64,000 nt of DNA. Source: Saccharothrix sp. (GTDB taxonomy: Bacteria > Actinomycetota > Actinomycetes > Mycobacteriales > Pseudonocardiaceae). Location of the stretch: NCBI RefSeq assembly GCF_031180885.1, contig NZ_JAPSLK010000019.1:1-64000 (forward strand). Reading direction: 5' to 3'. The notes below the pieces were generated by a model. The model worked only from the letters and a program-made list of their open reading frames with translations, ran no database searches and was not told the origin of the DNA. Position 1 is the stretch's first letter, and the number at the start of each line of letters is the position of its first letter. Positions 33,127 through 47,186 of the stretch are shown here, one piece after another. Made by a program: the position numbers and the translations under genes.

Positions 33127-35697
33127 TCAGCCCGCGAGCACGACCCGGCCCAGCTCAGCCGGTGACGCGAGCAGGTCGTGGCGCGGCAGCACGCGCACGG
33201 TGTAGCCCACCGCACCCGCGTGCGGCAGCGGCACCTCGATGTCGTAGTTGCCGTTGCCCGAGTAGTGCATGGTGTGCGTGACCACGTCGTACAGCTCGTC
33301 CGAGTCGCCGACCTTGCCGAGCACCACCTGCACGTCCACCTCGGACGGCTCCAGCCCGGCCAGCTCGATCCGCGCCCGCACCCCGACCGGCGTGCCCAGC
33401 AACGGCGCGGCGGACCCGTTCAGCGTCAGGTCCGAGTCCAGCACGCGCACCCGGGTCCACGACGCCCTCAGCCGCTGCCGGTAGGCCGCCAACTCCTTCG
33501 CACCCCGGAACCCCTCGCCCACCACGGACGCGGCGGACGACGCGGCGGGCGCGTACAGGTTCTCCACGTACTCCCGCACCATCCGCGACGCCTGCACCGC
33601 CGGCCCCAGCGACGCCAGCGTGTGCCGCACCATGGACAGCCACCGCGTCGGCACCCCGTTGTCGGACCGGTCGTAGAACAGCGGCGCGACCTGGTTGCCC
33701 AGCAGGTCGTAGAGGGCCGCCGCCTCCAGGTCGTCGCGGCGGGTCGGGTCGGTGACGCCGTCCGCGGTCGGGATGGCCCAGCCGTTGCTGCCGTCGTACA
33801 GCTCGTCCCACCACCCGTCCCGGATCGACAGGTTGAGACCGCCGTTCAACGCGGACTTCATGCCGGACGTGCCGCACGCCTCCAGCGGGCGCATCGGGTT
33901 GTTCAGCCACACGTCGCAGCCCCAGTACAGGTACCGCGCCATGGACATGTCGTAGTCGGGCAGGAAGACGATCCGGTGCCGCACGCCCGCGTCGTCGGCG
34001 AACCGCACGATCTGCTGGATCAGGGCCTTGCCGCCGTCGTCGGCCGGGTGCGACTTGCCCGCCACGACCAGCTGAACCGGCCGCTCCGGGTGCAGCAGCA
34101 GGGTCCGCAGCCGCTCCGGGTCGCGCAGCATCAGCGTCAGGCGCTTGTAGGTGGGGACGCGGCGGGCGAAGCCGACGGTGAGCACGTCCGGGTCGAACAC
34201 GGAGTCCGTCCAGCCCAGCTCCAACGCCGACGCGCCGCGCTGGAGCCACGACGCGCGGGTCCGCCGACGCACCTCGTCCACCAGCTTGCCGCGCAGGTCG
34301 TTGCGCAGCTCCCACAACCGCTGGTCGGTGACCGGTTCGAAGCCGCGCAGGCCCGCGCCCGCGTCGTCGGACTCGCCGAGCAGCCGGCTCATCTCGGTGG
34401 CCGCCCACGTCGGCCCGTGGACGCCGTTGGTGACCGACCCGATCGGCACCTCGGTGACGTCGAAGCCCGGCCACAGGCCGCGGAACATGTCCCGGCTGAC
34501 CTTGCCGTGCAGCTTGGACACGCCGTTGGCGCGCTGGGCGAGCCGCAGGCCCATGTGCGCCATGTTGAACAGGCCCGGGTTCTCCTCGGCGCCGAGCGCC
34601 AGGATGCGCTGGGTGTTCACGCCGGGCAGCAGGGTCTCGGAGCCGAAGTAGTGCTGCACGAGGTCCACGGGGAACCGGTCGATGCCCGCCGGAACCGGGG
34701 TGTGCGTGGTGAACACGGTGCCGGCGCGGACCGCGGCGAGCGCCTGGTCGAAGTCGAGGCCTTCACCGGTGACCAGCTCGCGGATGCGCTCCAGGCCGAG
34801 GAACCCGGCGTGGCCCTCGTTGGTGTGGAACACCTCGGGGCTCTGGTGCCCGGTGAGGTCGCAGAACGTCCGCACCGCGCGCACGCCGCCGATGCCGGCC
34901 AGGATCTCCTGGCGGATGCGGTGGTCCTGGTCGCCGCCGTAGAGCCGGTCGGTGACGCCGCGCAGGTCCTCGTCGTTCTCCTCGACGTCGGAGTCGAGCA
35001 GGAGCAGCGGGATGCGGCCGACCTGGGCCTTCCAGATCTTGGCGCGCAGGACCCGGTCGCCGGGCATGGCCACGTGGACCAGGATCGGCGCGCCGGACGG
35101 CTCGGTGAGCAGCTCCAGCGGCAGGCCGCGCGGGTCGAGCACCGGGTAGTGCTCGATCTGCCAGCCGTCCAGCGACAGCGCCTGGCGGAAGTAGCCGGAC
35201 CGGTAGAGCAGGCCGACCGCGATCAGCGGGACGCCGAGGTCCGAGGCCGCCTTGAGGTGGTCGCCCGCGAGCACGCCGAGACCGCCGGAGTAGTTGGGCA
35301 GGGCCTCGGTGACGCCGAACTCCATCGAGAAGTAGGCGATGGCCGACGGCAGCGGGCTCAGGTCGTAGTTGCCGTGCTCACGCCGCTGCTGCACCTCGTC
35401 CTGCCGCCGCTGGAACCACCGGGGCCCGGTGAGGTAGCGGTGCAGGTCGTCGGCGAGCGCGCGGGTGTGCGCGAGGAACTGCTCGTCCCGCGCCAACCCC
35501 TCCAGCCGCTCCGGGTCGACCGTGGACAGCAGCCGCAGCGGGTCGGCGCTGTCCGACCACCGGTCGGGGTCGATCGAGGCGAACAGGTCCTGCGTCGGCT
35601 GGTGCCAGGTCCAGCGCAGGTTCAGGGCGAGCGTGCCCAGTGCGGACAGCGGCTCTGGCAGGCTGGCTCGGACGGTGAACCGGCGGAGTGCTCGCAT
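33127..35697 (-). CDS. glgP: Alpha-glucan phosphorylase (GT35)
   Basis: 856 residues, the size of the short bacterial alpha-glucan phosphorylases. It releases glucose 1-phosphate from non-reducing ends of glycogen. Seen: FHTNEGHAGFLGLERIREL, VTNGVHGPTWAATEM, and the PLP/phosphate region ACGTSGMKSALNGGLNLS near residue 605. The ATG at 35697 fits the family N-terminus MRALRRFTVRASLPEPL and lies 8 nt after TAAGGT. In M. tuberculosis glgP (Rv1328) is divergent from glgE (Rv1327c); here a NACHT NTPase gene lies between them, transcribed toward glgP. Confidence 0.93.
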   Translation of the reverse strand: MRALRRFTVRASLPEPLSALGTLALNLRWTWHQPTQDLFASIDPDRWSDSADPLRLLSTVDPERLEGLARDEQFLAHTRALADDLHRYLTGPRWFQRRQDEVQQRREHGNYDLSPLPSAIAYFSMEFGVTEALPNYSGGLGVLAGDHLKAASDLGVPLIAVGLLYRSGYFRQALSLDGWQIEHYPVLDPRGLPLELLTEPSGAPILVHVAMPGDRVLRAKIWKAQVGRIPLLLLDSDVEENDEDLRGVTDRLYGGDQDHRIRQEILAGIGGVRAVRTFCDLTGHQSPEVFHTNEGHAGFLGLERIRELVTGEGLDFDQALAAVRAGTVFTTHTPVPAGIDRFPVDLVQHYFGSETLLPGVNTQRILALGAEENPGLFNMAHMGLRLAQRANGVSKLHGKVSRDMFRGLWPGFDVTEVPIGSVTNGVHGPTWAATEMSRLLGESDDAGAGLRGFEPVTDQRLWELRNDLRGKLVDEVRRRTRASWLQRGASALELGWTDSVFDPDVLTVGFARRVPTYKRLTLMLRDPERLRTLLLHPERPVQLVVAGKSHPADDGGKALIQQIVRFADDAGVRHRIVFLPDYDMSMARYLYWGCDVWLNNPMRPLEACGTSGMKSALNGGLNLSIRDGWWDELYDGSNGWAIPTADGVTDPTRRDDLEAAALYDLLGNQVAPLFYDRSDNGVPTRWLSMVRHTLASLGPAVQASRMVREYVENLYAPAASSAASVVGEGFRGAKELAAYRQRLRASWTRVRVLDSDLTLNGSAAPLLGTPVGVRARIELAGLEPSEVDVQVVLGKVGDSDELYDVVTHTMHYSGNGNYDIEVPLPHAGAVGYTVRVLPRHDLLASPAELGRVVLAG

Positions 35698-35835
35698 GGC
35701 GTCGGACCTTATCCCCCATCCAGCGGTGTCGAGCAACGGTCACCCGAACCGATGCAGGTACCGATCCAGCTCTACCAGCACAGAAGGCCCCGCGCGTGTT
35801 CTTTCGTACACAGTTGGCGGCCGACCGGGCAACCC

Positions 35836-38484
35836 TCACCCGTTCCGCCGATCGACGGCCGGCACGATCGTCTCGTCCGCCGGCTCGTCCCCGGACGCCC
35901 GCCGCTCCAGCAACGTGATCCCGGCCGCCATCCGCCAGTACCGGAGCGAGTCGTCCGACCCGTGGAACTCCACGGCCAACATCGCCGCACCCACCCGGAT
36001 GGCCGTGGCCAGCTTCGGAGCAACCGCCTGCCGCCCACTGAAAACCGGCTCCGCGACCGCCCGCAGGCGCTCGGGCAATCCGATGTCCCAGGCGACGGTC
36101 TTGTCCGGGGTCCGGCGCGCGTCGTCGACCAGCGTCGAGGGCCGCAGTTCGAGGACCGCGGGGATGCCGACGAGGGTCGCGGCGAACCCGACGCGCTCCA
36201 TGATCGACCTGTGCAGCGAGCGCCCGACCGGCGACTCCTCGAACGGTGTGCCCCGACTCCCGCCGGCGGGCAAACGCTCGGCACCGGTGAGTTCGCGGGT
36301 CAACCCCAGCACCGCCACGACCGGCTCGTCCGAGCGCCACCGGCCCACCAGCAGCCGCGCGCGGTGGAGGGCGAACTGGAGTTCTTCGGCCGCCCGGAGG
36401 GCGGTGCGCGGTGACACGGCCACGGCGAGCGCGCCGAGTGCGGTGCCCACCCCGGTCAACTCCAAGTTCGGCGGAAGGTGGTCGAGGGCTCGCCGGAACA
36501 CCGCCGCGACCGGCCGCGGGGCACCGACCGCGACCTGATGACCGCGCAAGGTCGCGACATGGGACGAGGCCACCGTCTCCAGGTAGAGCATGACCAGGAG
36601 GTGCTGCCACTCGGCGGAGGCCAGGTCGTCCCGCAGGTGTTGTGCCACGACCGCGCCCGGGTACTTCGAGGGGAACGCCGGCTCGCGCTCACCCGAGTCG
36701 AGCCAGAACCGGTGCCCCGCACCGCCGACCACCCGCCGCACCGCCGGGTGCCCCACTTCGGTCTTCGCGGGCAGCCGGTACCGGGTCGAGCCGCCCACCA
36801 CCTCGGTCGCCCACCGGACGAAGTCCTCCGCCTCGGTGGCCCACACGCCGCGCACGGGCGCGTCCGGGTCCAGCCCGTCCGGCACCGGGCGGTCGTGGTC
36901 GAGCAGGTAGAGGCGGTGGAGGGCGTCGGGGACCGGGCGGGCGCACACCGCCACCCCGTCGCCCACGACGACCCGCTCCCGCATGAGCCTGGTCAACGCG
37001 ATACCCGCGGCCAGTCGGCGCTTCTCCGGGTCGTCGGTGTTCGCGATGCCGTCCAGTCGGTCCCTCAGTTCCGGGGACAGTTCCGAGCACACCTCGGCGC
37101 ACTCGAACGCCAGGGACAGCGCCGCCACCGTCCCCGACTCCAGGCACGCCTGCACCACCGGGTCGGCGAACGTCCGGGCCACCGCCAGCACCGTCGTCTC
37201 GCGCCACCAGTCGTCGTCCACCACCGCCGCCAACGACAACAAATCAGCCGACCGCACGTGGACCGAAGCCAGGTACTCCTGGAAGGTCTGGTGGGCGAAC
37301 GAGAACGTCCCGCTCTCCCGCTCCACCAGCAACCCGTTCGAACTCACGTCCTCCAGCAGCAGCTCCTCCGTCATCGACGTCGACATCCGCCGCAACACCG
37401 GCCTGAACACCGCGAGCACGTCATCCCGAGGCAGGTCACGCACCCGCCGGCTCATCATCGTGAAAGCCAAGGTCTGCAACACCACCTCCTTCCGGTGGCC
37501 GTCCAATCGCACCGGCAGGTCCTTGGCCTCGTGCCGCCGCCACAGCACGACCTCGCAGATCTCCCGGTACAACTCCGCCCGGCTGTCGGGCAGCTTGCTG
37601 CCGAACCGGTGCACGTTGGCCACCATGGTCAACAGCAACGGGTTCGCGGAGAGGTCGTACAGGGTCGGGGTGGCGTGGAGCTTGTCCAGGAGTTCGTCGG
37701 CGGCCTTGTCCGCGCGCAGGCGCACGGCCTCGTCGTCGTCGCGGGTGCTGAGCCGTTCCATCGCCCCGTACCAACCTCGCACGAACCGAACCACCTGCTC
37801 GTCGGTGAAGTCCCGCACCTGGAGGACCGTGGCCCCGGACACCGGTGCGCTGCGGTAGCCCTGCGGGCGGGAGGTGAGGACGAAGTCGTTGCGCGGGTAC
37901 TGCCTGGTCTGGCGTTCGACCCACGCCGACACCCGCCGGCGGTCCTCGGGCAGGGCCACCTCGTCCAAGCCGTCCAGCAGGACCACGCAGTCGCCGGCGC
38001 GCAGCCGCTGCTCGAACCACCCGGGCGGCTCCTGCTCGGGGAACCGGACGAGCGAGGCGCGGACCAGGTCGGGCAGGGCGGTGTCGGCGACGATGGCGGG
38101 CACGTGGTCCCGCAGGTACAGCACAAGGGGGATGCGCCGCCGAACCCGTCGAGAGCCGGCGACGGCGAGGGCGACGTGGCGCAGCAGGGTCGTCTTGCCG
38201 CTCCCCGGGACCCCGATCACGGCCAGCACCACCGGCTCCGGGTGGCCCAGGAGATCCGTCAGGGCGTGCCGGTCGCCCCCGGGTAATCGGGCCAGCAGGG
38301 ACGTCGGCGCGTTGTGCGGGGTCTGGAGGGCCAGGCCGACGTCCACGAAGACCTCGTCGAACCTCGGCGTGTGGAACCCGACCACGAACAGTCCCTTGAG
38401 GTCGACGTACCTGAACGAGGTCAACATGTACCGCCGGTAATGGCGACCGAAACGGCTCACTCCACGGCGAAGCCCGGAATCCAC
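35836..38484 (-). CDS. NACHT-domain STAND NTPase with C-terminal FGE/lectin-like segment
   Basis: 882 residues from the GTG at 38484. Residues about 1-75 are a basic N-terminal segment (FGRHYRRYMLTSFRYVDLKG, TPRFDEVFVDVGL) typical of actinobacterial NACHT proteins. The NACHT core has Walker A IGVPGSGKTTLL (about 90-101), Walker B CVVLLDGLDEVALP (about 166-180) and TSRPQGYR, with a helical arm ending in FSFAHQTFQEYLAS near 400. Around residues 546-598, GVWATEAEDFVRWATEVVGG then YRLPAKTE recalls the formylglycine-generating-enzyme / C-type-lectin fold (degenerate). Bacterial NACHT proteins often act in phage defence, but that is inference here. A possible lost membrane anchor lies upstream in another frame. 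No toxin gene is adjacent. Confidence 0.8.
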   Translation of the reverse strand: MDSGLRRGVSRFGRHYRRYMLTSFRYVDLKGLFVVGFHTPRFDEVFVDVGLALQTPHNAPTSLLARLPGGDRHALTDLLGHPEPVVLAVIGVPGSGKTTLLRHVALAVAGSRRVRRRIPLVLYLRDHVPAIVADTALPDLVRASLVRFPEQEPPGWFEQRLRAGDCVVLLDGLDEVALPEDRRRVSAWVERQTRQYPRNDFVLTSRPQGYRSAPVSGATVLQVRDFTDEQVVRFVRGWYGAMERLSTRDDDEAVRLRADKAADELLDKLHATPTLYDLSANPLLLTMVANVHRFGSKLPDSRAELYREICEVVLWRRHEAKDLPVRLDGHRKEVVLQTLAFTMMSRRVRDLPRDDVLAVFRPVLRRMSTSMTEELLLEDVSSNGLLVERESGTFSFAHQTFQEYLASVHVRSADLLSLAAVVDDDWWRETTVLAVARTFADPVVQACLESGTVAALSLAFECAEVCSELSPELRDRLDGIANTDDPEKRRLAAGIALTRLMRERVVVGDGVAVCARPVPDALHRLYLLDHDRPVPDGLDPDAPVRGVWATEAEDFVRWATEVVGGSTRYRLPAKTEVGHPAVRRVVGGAGHRFWLDSGEREPAFPSKYPGAVVAQHLRDDLASAEWQHLLVMLYLETVASSHVATLRGHQVAVGAPRPVAAVFRRALDHLPPNLELTGVGTALGALAVAVSPRTALRAAEELQFALHRARLLVGRWRSDEPVVAVLGLTRELTGAERLPAGGSRGTPFEESPVGRSLHRSIMERVGFAATLVGIPAVLELRPSTLVDDARRTPDKTVAWDIGLPERLRAVAEPVFSGRQAVAPKLATAIRVGAAMLAVEFHGSDDSLRYWRMAAGITLLERRASGDEPADETIVPAVDRRNG

Positions 38485-38500
38485 CCGTTCGACAACCCGG

Positions 38501-38593
38501 TCACGCCACCGCCGCCACAGCGCGCGGCACGAACAGCAGTGCGGCGACAACGGGGGTGATCAGCGCGGCGGACCAGCCGAGGTTGGTGAGCAC
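38501..38593 (-). CDS. Transmembrane segment in another frame just before the NACHT gene
   Basis: A 30-residue frame (GTG at 38593) of one hydrophobic helix, ending LITPVVAALLFVPRAVAAVA, stops 16 nt before the NACHT GTG. One frame over, the same DNA gives ALWRRWRDRVVERVDSGLRR, a basic juxtamembrane-like stretch that runs straight into the NACHT protein. Many actinobacterial NACHT proteins start with such a helix. Either a 1-nt insertion has broken one gene, the ribosome shifts frame, or this is a short separate gene. Confidence 0.4.
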   Translation of the reverse strand: MLTNLGWSAALITPVVAALLFVPRAVAAVA

Positions 38594-38823
38594 CCGGGAA
38601 GTCAAGTGGAGCCCGGGTTGACGTTCACTCCCCCGGCCGTGTGACACACGATCCGGTATGTGGGACGGGTGTCTGCATCGCGGGAATCGATCAAGTCCCC
38701 AAGTGTGCGATCCAACCAGAGGGGGTAGGAACTGCAGGTGGGAGTCCCCGGTGACAGCGCGCGCGACCGAGCCGGGCAAACTTGACCGTGCAAGCGTCAC
38801 ACCAGGTGAGAGGGGCGCTGCCG

Positions 38824-40803
<1,980 letters not shown>

Positions 40804-40824
40804 CAGGGCAAGCCCGGCTACTCA

Positions 40825-40852
40825 CGTCCCCCGCGGCCGCACGCGGGGGACG
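40825..40852. terminator. Intercistronic hairpin between glgE and treS
   Basis: Perfect 11-bp stem CGTCCCCCGCG / CGCGGGGGACG with a 6-nt loop, in the 89-bp gap between glgE and treS. As the genes are co-directional, it may adjust the amounts of upstream and downstream message (partial terminator or 3' stabiliser) rather than end the operon. Confidence 0.55.
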
Positions 40853-40892
40853 GTCGAACGCACCCCCGACGAGGTGGGACGAGGTGGAGCAC

Positions 40893-42700
<1,808 letters not shown>

Positions 42701-42704
<4 letters not shown>

Positions 42705-44062
42705 GCACCGAGATGAACCCGCGGACGAACACCGACCCCCGCGCGCTGGTGGACGAGGTGGTGGCCGAACTGCCCGGGTGGCTGCCCGCCCAGCGCTGGT
42801 TCGGCGGCAAGGACCGGCCGGTCACCGGCGTCCGCGCACTCCGGACCACCGTGCTGAGCGAGGCCGACCCGGTGCTGGTGCACCTGGTGGTCGAGGTCTC
42901 TCAGCCCGACCGCCGCGAGCCATACCAGCTGCTGGTCAGCGACACCGTGGACAACCACGACGCGACCGGCGACCCGGAGCTGGCCGGGCGGCTGCTGGAC
43001 CTGCTGGCCGACGGCGCGACCGTGGACGGGCTGGCGTTCGAGCACGAGCCGGACGTGGAGCTGAACAAGGGCCTGCGCGCCCGGCCGATCACCGCCGAGC
43101 AGTCCAACACGTCGCTGGTGTTCGGCAGCCAGTACATCCTCAAGCTGTTCCGCAAGCTGACCCTGGGCGAGAACCCGGACCTGGTCCTGCAACGCGCCCT
43201 GCACCGGGTGGGCTGCGACCACATCGCCCGGCCGCTGGGCTCCATCACCGGCCGGTTGAACGGGGAGGTCACCACGGTCGGGATGCTCCAGCAGTTCCTG
43301 CCCGACGCGGTGGACGGCTGGGCCATGGCCACCACGAGCGTGCGGGACCTGATGGCCGAGGGCGACCTGCACGCCGACGAGGTCGGCGGCGACTTCGCGG
43401 GCGAGGCGCAGCGGCTGGGCCAGGCCGTGGCGACCGTGCACGCCGACCTGGAGCGCGCCCTGGGCACGCAGCACGCCGACGCCGACGACATCGACAAGAC
43501 CGTGCGGGCGATGACCGCGCGGCTGGACTCGGTGGTGGCGGCGGTGCCGGAGCTGCGGCCGTACGTGCCGGCGCTGCGCGAGGCGTTCGAGGCGGCCCGG
43601 GACACGCCCGGCGCGATCGCGATCCAGCACATCCACGGCGACCTGCACCTGGGCCAGGTGCTGCGGACCGTCCACGGCTGGCTGCTGATCGACTTCGAGG
43701 GCGAGCCGGGCGCCCCGATCGCCGAGCGGACGGCGTTGCGCTCGCCGTTGCGGGACGTGGCGGGCATGCTGCGGTCGTTCGACTACGCGGCCCACCAGCT
43801 GCTGGTCGGGCAGCCGGAGGACCACCAGCTCGCGGTGCGCGCGCTGGAGTGGTCGCGGCGCAACCGGGCGGCCTTCACCGAGGGCTACGCGGAGGCCGCC
43901 GCGTCCTCGGTGGGCGACCCGCGCGAGCGGGGCTACCTGCTGCGGGCCTTCGAGCTGGACAAGGCGGTGTACGAGGTGTCCTACGAGCACGCGAACCGGC
44001 CGGAGTGGTTGACGGTGCCGCTGTCGTCGATCGCGCGGATCACGGGAGAGGGAAAGCGATGA
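42701..44062 (+). CDS. pep2: Maltokinase Pep2
   Basis: 453 residues. Pep2 phosphorylates maltose with ATP to maltose 1-phosphate, the GlgE substrate. The N-terminal cap has [17 protein letters not shown]; the kinase-like C-terminal domain carries [20 protein letters not shown] (catalytic Asp, near residue 310) and IDFEGEP (metal-binding Asp). The GTG start is preceded by GGGGAGGCGAG. It overlaps treS by 4 bp and glgB by 4 bp (ATGA), so the four proteins of the pathway are translated from one message. Confidence 0.94.
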
Positions 44063-46254
44063 ACCCACAGGACATCGACCGGCTGCTCGCGGGCGCGCAC
44101 CACGACCCCCACTCGGTGCTCGGCGTGCACCACCTGGCCTCCGGCGAGGTGGTGGCGCGGGCGTTCCGGCCCGGGGCGACGGCGGTGTCCCTGGTGGCCG
44201 GGGACAAGACGTGGGAGCTGGACCGCGTCACCGACGGCCTGTTCGAGGGCGGCCTGCCCGAGCACCCGGGCGACTACCGGCTGGAGGTCGCCTACCCCGG
44301 CGCGACGGTCGAGGTCGACGACCCCTACCGGTGGCTGCCCACGGTCGGCGAGCTGGACCTCCACCTGATCGGCGAAGGCCGGCACGAGCGGCTGTGGGAC
44401 GTGCTCGGCGCGCACGTCCGGACGTACGAGACCGCGTCCGGGTCGGTGAGCGGCGTGTCGTTCGCCGTGTGGGCGCCGACGGCTCGTGGCGTGCGGGTGT
44501 GCGGTGACTTCGACGGCTGGGACGGGCGGGCGAACCCGTTGCGGTCGCTGGGGTCTTCGGGGGTGTGGGAGATCTTCATCCCCGGCATCCCGGCTGGGAC
44601 GCGGTACAAGTTCCGGATCCTGGGGCGGGACGGGGCTTGGCACGAGAAGGCCGACCCGATGGCGTTCGCCACCGAGACGCCACCCCAGACCGCGTCCGTG
44701 GTGACCCGCTCGACGTACGAGTGGGGCGATGGCGAGTGGACGGCCCGGCGTGACGCCACGGCGTGGATCAACGCGCCGATGAGCGTCTACGAGGTGCACC
44801 TGGGGTCGTGGAAGCCGGGGTTGGGGTATCGGGAGCTGGCGGACGAGCTGGCGTCGTACGTGGTGGAGAACGGGTTCACGCACGTCGAGCTGATGCCCAT
44901 CGCCGAGCACCCGTTCGGCGGCTCGTGGGGCTACCAGGTGACGTCGTACTACGCGCCGACGTCGAGGTTCGGGTCACCGGACGACTTCCGGTACTTCGTC
45001 GACGTGCTGCACAGCCATGGGATCGGCGTGATCATGGACTGGGTGCCGGCGCACTTCCCGAGGGATTCGTGGGCGTTGGCCCGGTTCGACGGCACCGCGC
45101 TGTACGAGCACGAGGACCCGAGGCGGGGCGAGCACCCCGACTGGGGCACGCTGGTGTTCGACTTCGGGCGCAACGAGGTGCGGAACTTCCTGGTCGCGAA
45201 CGCCCTGTACTGGATCGAGGAGTTCCACATCGACGGCCTGCGGGTCGACGCCGTGGCCTCGATGCTGTACCTGGACTACTCGCGGCAGGAAGGGCAGTGG
45301 CTGCCCAACCAGTACGGCGGGCGGGAGAACCTGGACGCCGTGCGGTTCCTGCAGGAGCTGAACGCGACCGTCTACAAGCGACACCCCGGTGTCGTGATGG
45401 TCGCGGAGGAGTCGACGGCGTGGCCCGGCGTCACGCGGCCCACGCACTTGGGTGGGTTGGGCTTCGGGTTCAAGTGGAACATGGGCTGGATGCACGACAC
45501 CCTGCACTACTTGTCGCGTGAGCCCGTGCACCGGTCGTACCACCACAACGAGATCACGTTCTCGCTGGTGTACGCGTGGAGCGAGAACTTCGTCCTGCCG
45601 CTGTCGCACGACGAGGTGGTGCACGGGAAGGGGTCGTTGTGGGCCCGGATGCCCGGGGACGACTGGAACAAGGCGGCCGGGCTGCGGTCGTTGCTGGCGT
45701 TCATGTGGGCGCACCCGGGCAAGCAGTTGTTGTTCATGGGTGGCGAGTTCGGGCAGCAGGGTGAGTGGTCCGAGTCGCGGTCGTTGGACTGGCACTTGTT
45801 GGAGAGCCCGTACCACGCCGGGATTCGGGCGTTGGTGGCGGATTTGAACGGGGTGTATCGCGAGTCGCCTGCCTTGTACAGCCAGGACAACCGGCCCGAG
45901 GGGTTCTCGTGGATCGACGCGAACGACTCGGCCGGGAACGTGCTGAGTTTCGTCCGGGTGGGTGAGGACGGGTCGCTGCTCGCGTGCATCGCCAACTTCG
46001 CCGGGATGCCGCACCACGACTACCGGGTGGGGTTGCCGGTGGCGGGTCGGTGGCGTGAGGTCGTGAACACGGATTCGACGGTGTACGGCGGGTCGGGTGT
46101 GGGGAACCTGGGCGGGGTGGAGGCCGAGAAGAAGCCTTGGCACGGGCGACCGGCTTCGGCGGTGCTGCAACTGCCTCCGGCGGGGGTGTTGTGGTTGGTG
46201 CCGGAGGCGGAAGCTGTCGAGGACTTGGAGCCGGAGGACGCCGAGCAGCTCTGA
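44059..46254 (+). CDS. glgB: 1,4-alpha-glucan branching enzyme (GH13)
   Basis: 731 residues, normal for actinobacterial GlgB. It makes alpha-1,6 branches on the GlgE product. An N-terminal extra beta domain and CBM48 ([20 protein letters not shown]) precede the barrel with [26 protein letters not shown] (nucleophile Asp), [14 protein letters not shown] (acid/base Glu) and [15 protein letters not shown]. The ATG overlaps the pep2 stop. Equivalent to Rv1326c. The stop is only 8 bp from the stop of the convergent TolB-like pseudogene. Confidence 0.95.
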   Translation: MNPQDIDRLLAGAHHDPHSVLGVHHLASGEVVARAFRPGATAVSLVAGDKTWELDRVTDGLFEGGLPEHPGDYRLEVAYPGATVEVDDPYRWLPTVGELDLHLIGEGRHERLWDVLGAHVRTYETASGSVSGVSFAVWAPTARGVRVCGDFDGWDGRANPLRSLGSSGVWEIFIPGIPAGTRYKFRILGRDGAWHEKADPMAFATETPPQTASVVTRSTYEWGDGEWTARRDATAWINAPMSVYEVHLGSWKPGLGYRELADELASYVVENGFTHVELMPIAEHPFGGSWGYQVTSYYAPTSRFGSPDDFRYFVDVLHSHGIGVIMDWVPAHFPRDSWALARFDGTALYEHEDPRRGEHPDWGTLVFDFGRNEVRNFLVANALYWIEEFHIDGLRVDAVASMLYLDYSRQEGQWLPNQYGGRENLDAVRFLQELNATVYKRHPGVVMVAEESTAWPGVTRPTHLGGLGFGFKWNMGWMHDTLHYLSREPVHRSYHHNEITFSLVYAWSENFVLPLSHDEVVHGKGSLWARMPGDDWNKAAGLRSLLAFMWAHPGKQLLFMGGEFGQQGEWSESRSLDWHLLESPYHAGIRALVADLNGVYRESPALYSQDNRPEGFSWIDANDSAGNVLSFVRVGEDGSLLACIANFAGMPHHDYRVGLPVAGRWREVVNTDSTVYGGSGVGNLGGVEAEKKPWHGRPASAVLQLPPAGVLWLVPEAEAVEDLEPEDAEQL

Positions 46255-46262
46255 CCAGCGGG

Positions 46263-47044
46263 TCAGCTCGGGGTCGGGGTGCCGGTGCCGTTGGCCGGGG
46301 TTTGCCACGTTTGGCCGTTCAGGCTGTAGGTGACTGTGTCGTTGGTGATCCAGGCGGCTTGGTCGTCCACGCTCCGGGTTTCCGCCAGTGGTGTCTCCGC
46401 CATCGTGTTGAGGTCCAGGGCGTGCAATTGCCATGGGCCGGGGGCTACTCGCTTCTTGAACACCAGGCGGGTGTTGTCGGGGGATAGTGAGGGGCACTCC
46501 ACGTTTTCTCGCAGGGCTGTTGCTTCCCACGTCGTGTATGCGGCTCGGATCAGGTGCGTTTGTTCTGGCTGGCGGCGGTGGCGTAGAAGGTGGTGTCGTC
46601 GGAGGCGAAGGTGACGCCCCAGAAGTTGAGGTCAGGGGCGTAGTAGCGGGAGCCGTTGATGGTGAGCGGGATGTCTTCGACGGACTTTCTGACCTCGTTC
46701 GTGGTGGTGTCCAGGATGCCGGTTCGGGTGGAGAAGCCTGCTGTGTTGTAGGAGTCGCCGGAGACGAAGACGGTCCAGGACACCATTCGGCCGCTGCGGG
46801 ACACCTGTAGACGGCTGGGGATGCCGGGGATTTGGTGGGTCTGCGCTTGACCGTTGGTCGTTACTTTCAGTTCTGCCATGGGAGGTAGGCCTGGGAGGGC
46901 GGTCAGGCGGGGCTGTCGTGGTGGCTGCGGACGAGTGGCGGGCGCAGGGGTGGGCTCGCCTGTTCTTCCGCGTGCGTGGAGGACGTAGCCGACGGCGCAG
47001 GCGGTCAGGAGGACGGCGACTGCTGCAACGGCCGCAACACGCAC
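46263..47044 (-). pseudogene. Frameshifted TolB-like beta-propeller membrane protein
   Basis: The N-terminal frame (from a GTG at 47044) encodes a membrane anchor (AAVAAVAVLLTACAVGYVLH), a proline linker, then propeller-like sequence ending FASDDTTFYATAASQNK before a stop near 46550. Sequence continuing the same family reads in another frame: TWEATALRENVECPSLSPD, then KKRVAPGPWQLHALDL and ETRSVDDQAAW. The break is at an A-run (AACAAACGCACC) where one missing base restores N-K-T-H-L. The C-terminus also ends early. Either a true pseudogene or a single-base sequencing error. Confidence 0.75.
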
Positions 47045-47186
47045 GCGCCCGCGAGCACCAGGCCGAGGGCCGTCAGCGAGGCCAGGACTGCTGTTGGCAT
47101 TCCCCAGATCGTCCACAACGCTCCAAACAGGACGGATGACACCAATTTGGCCAGCGCTTGGCCGGTTTGCAGCACGGCCAGGCCGC
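47005..47186 (-). pseudogene. C-terminal remnant of an MFS transporter
   Basis: About 60 residues from the last two helices of a transporter: GLAVLQTGQALAKLVSSVLF, GALWTIWGMPTAVLASLTAL and GLVLAGACVLRP, with a natural stop at 47005. The other 10 or more helices are absent: upstream of Gly the frame is broken fn3-domain DNA. Its end overlaps the start of the TolB-like gene by 40 bp, suggesting the two once formed an operon. Confidence 0.75.
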
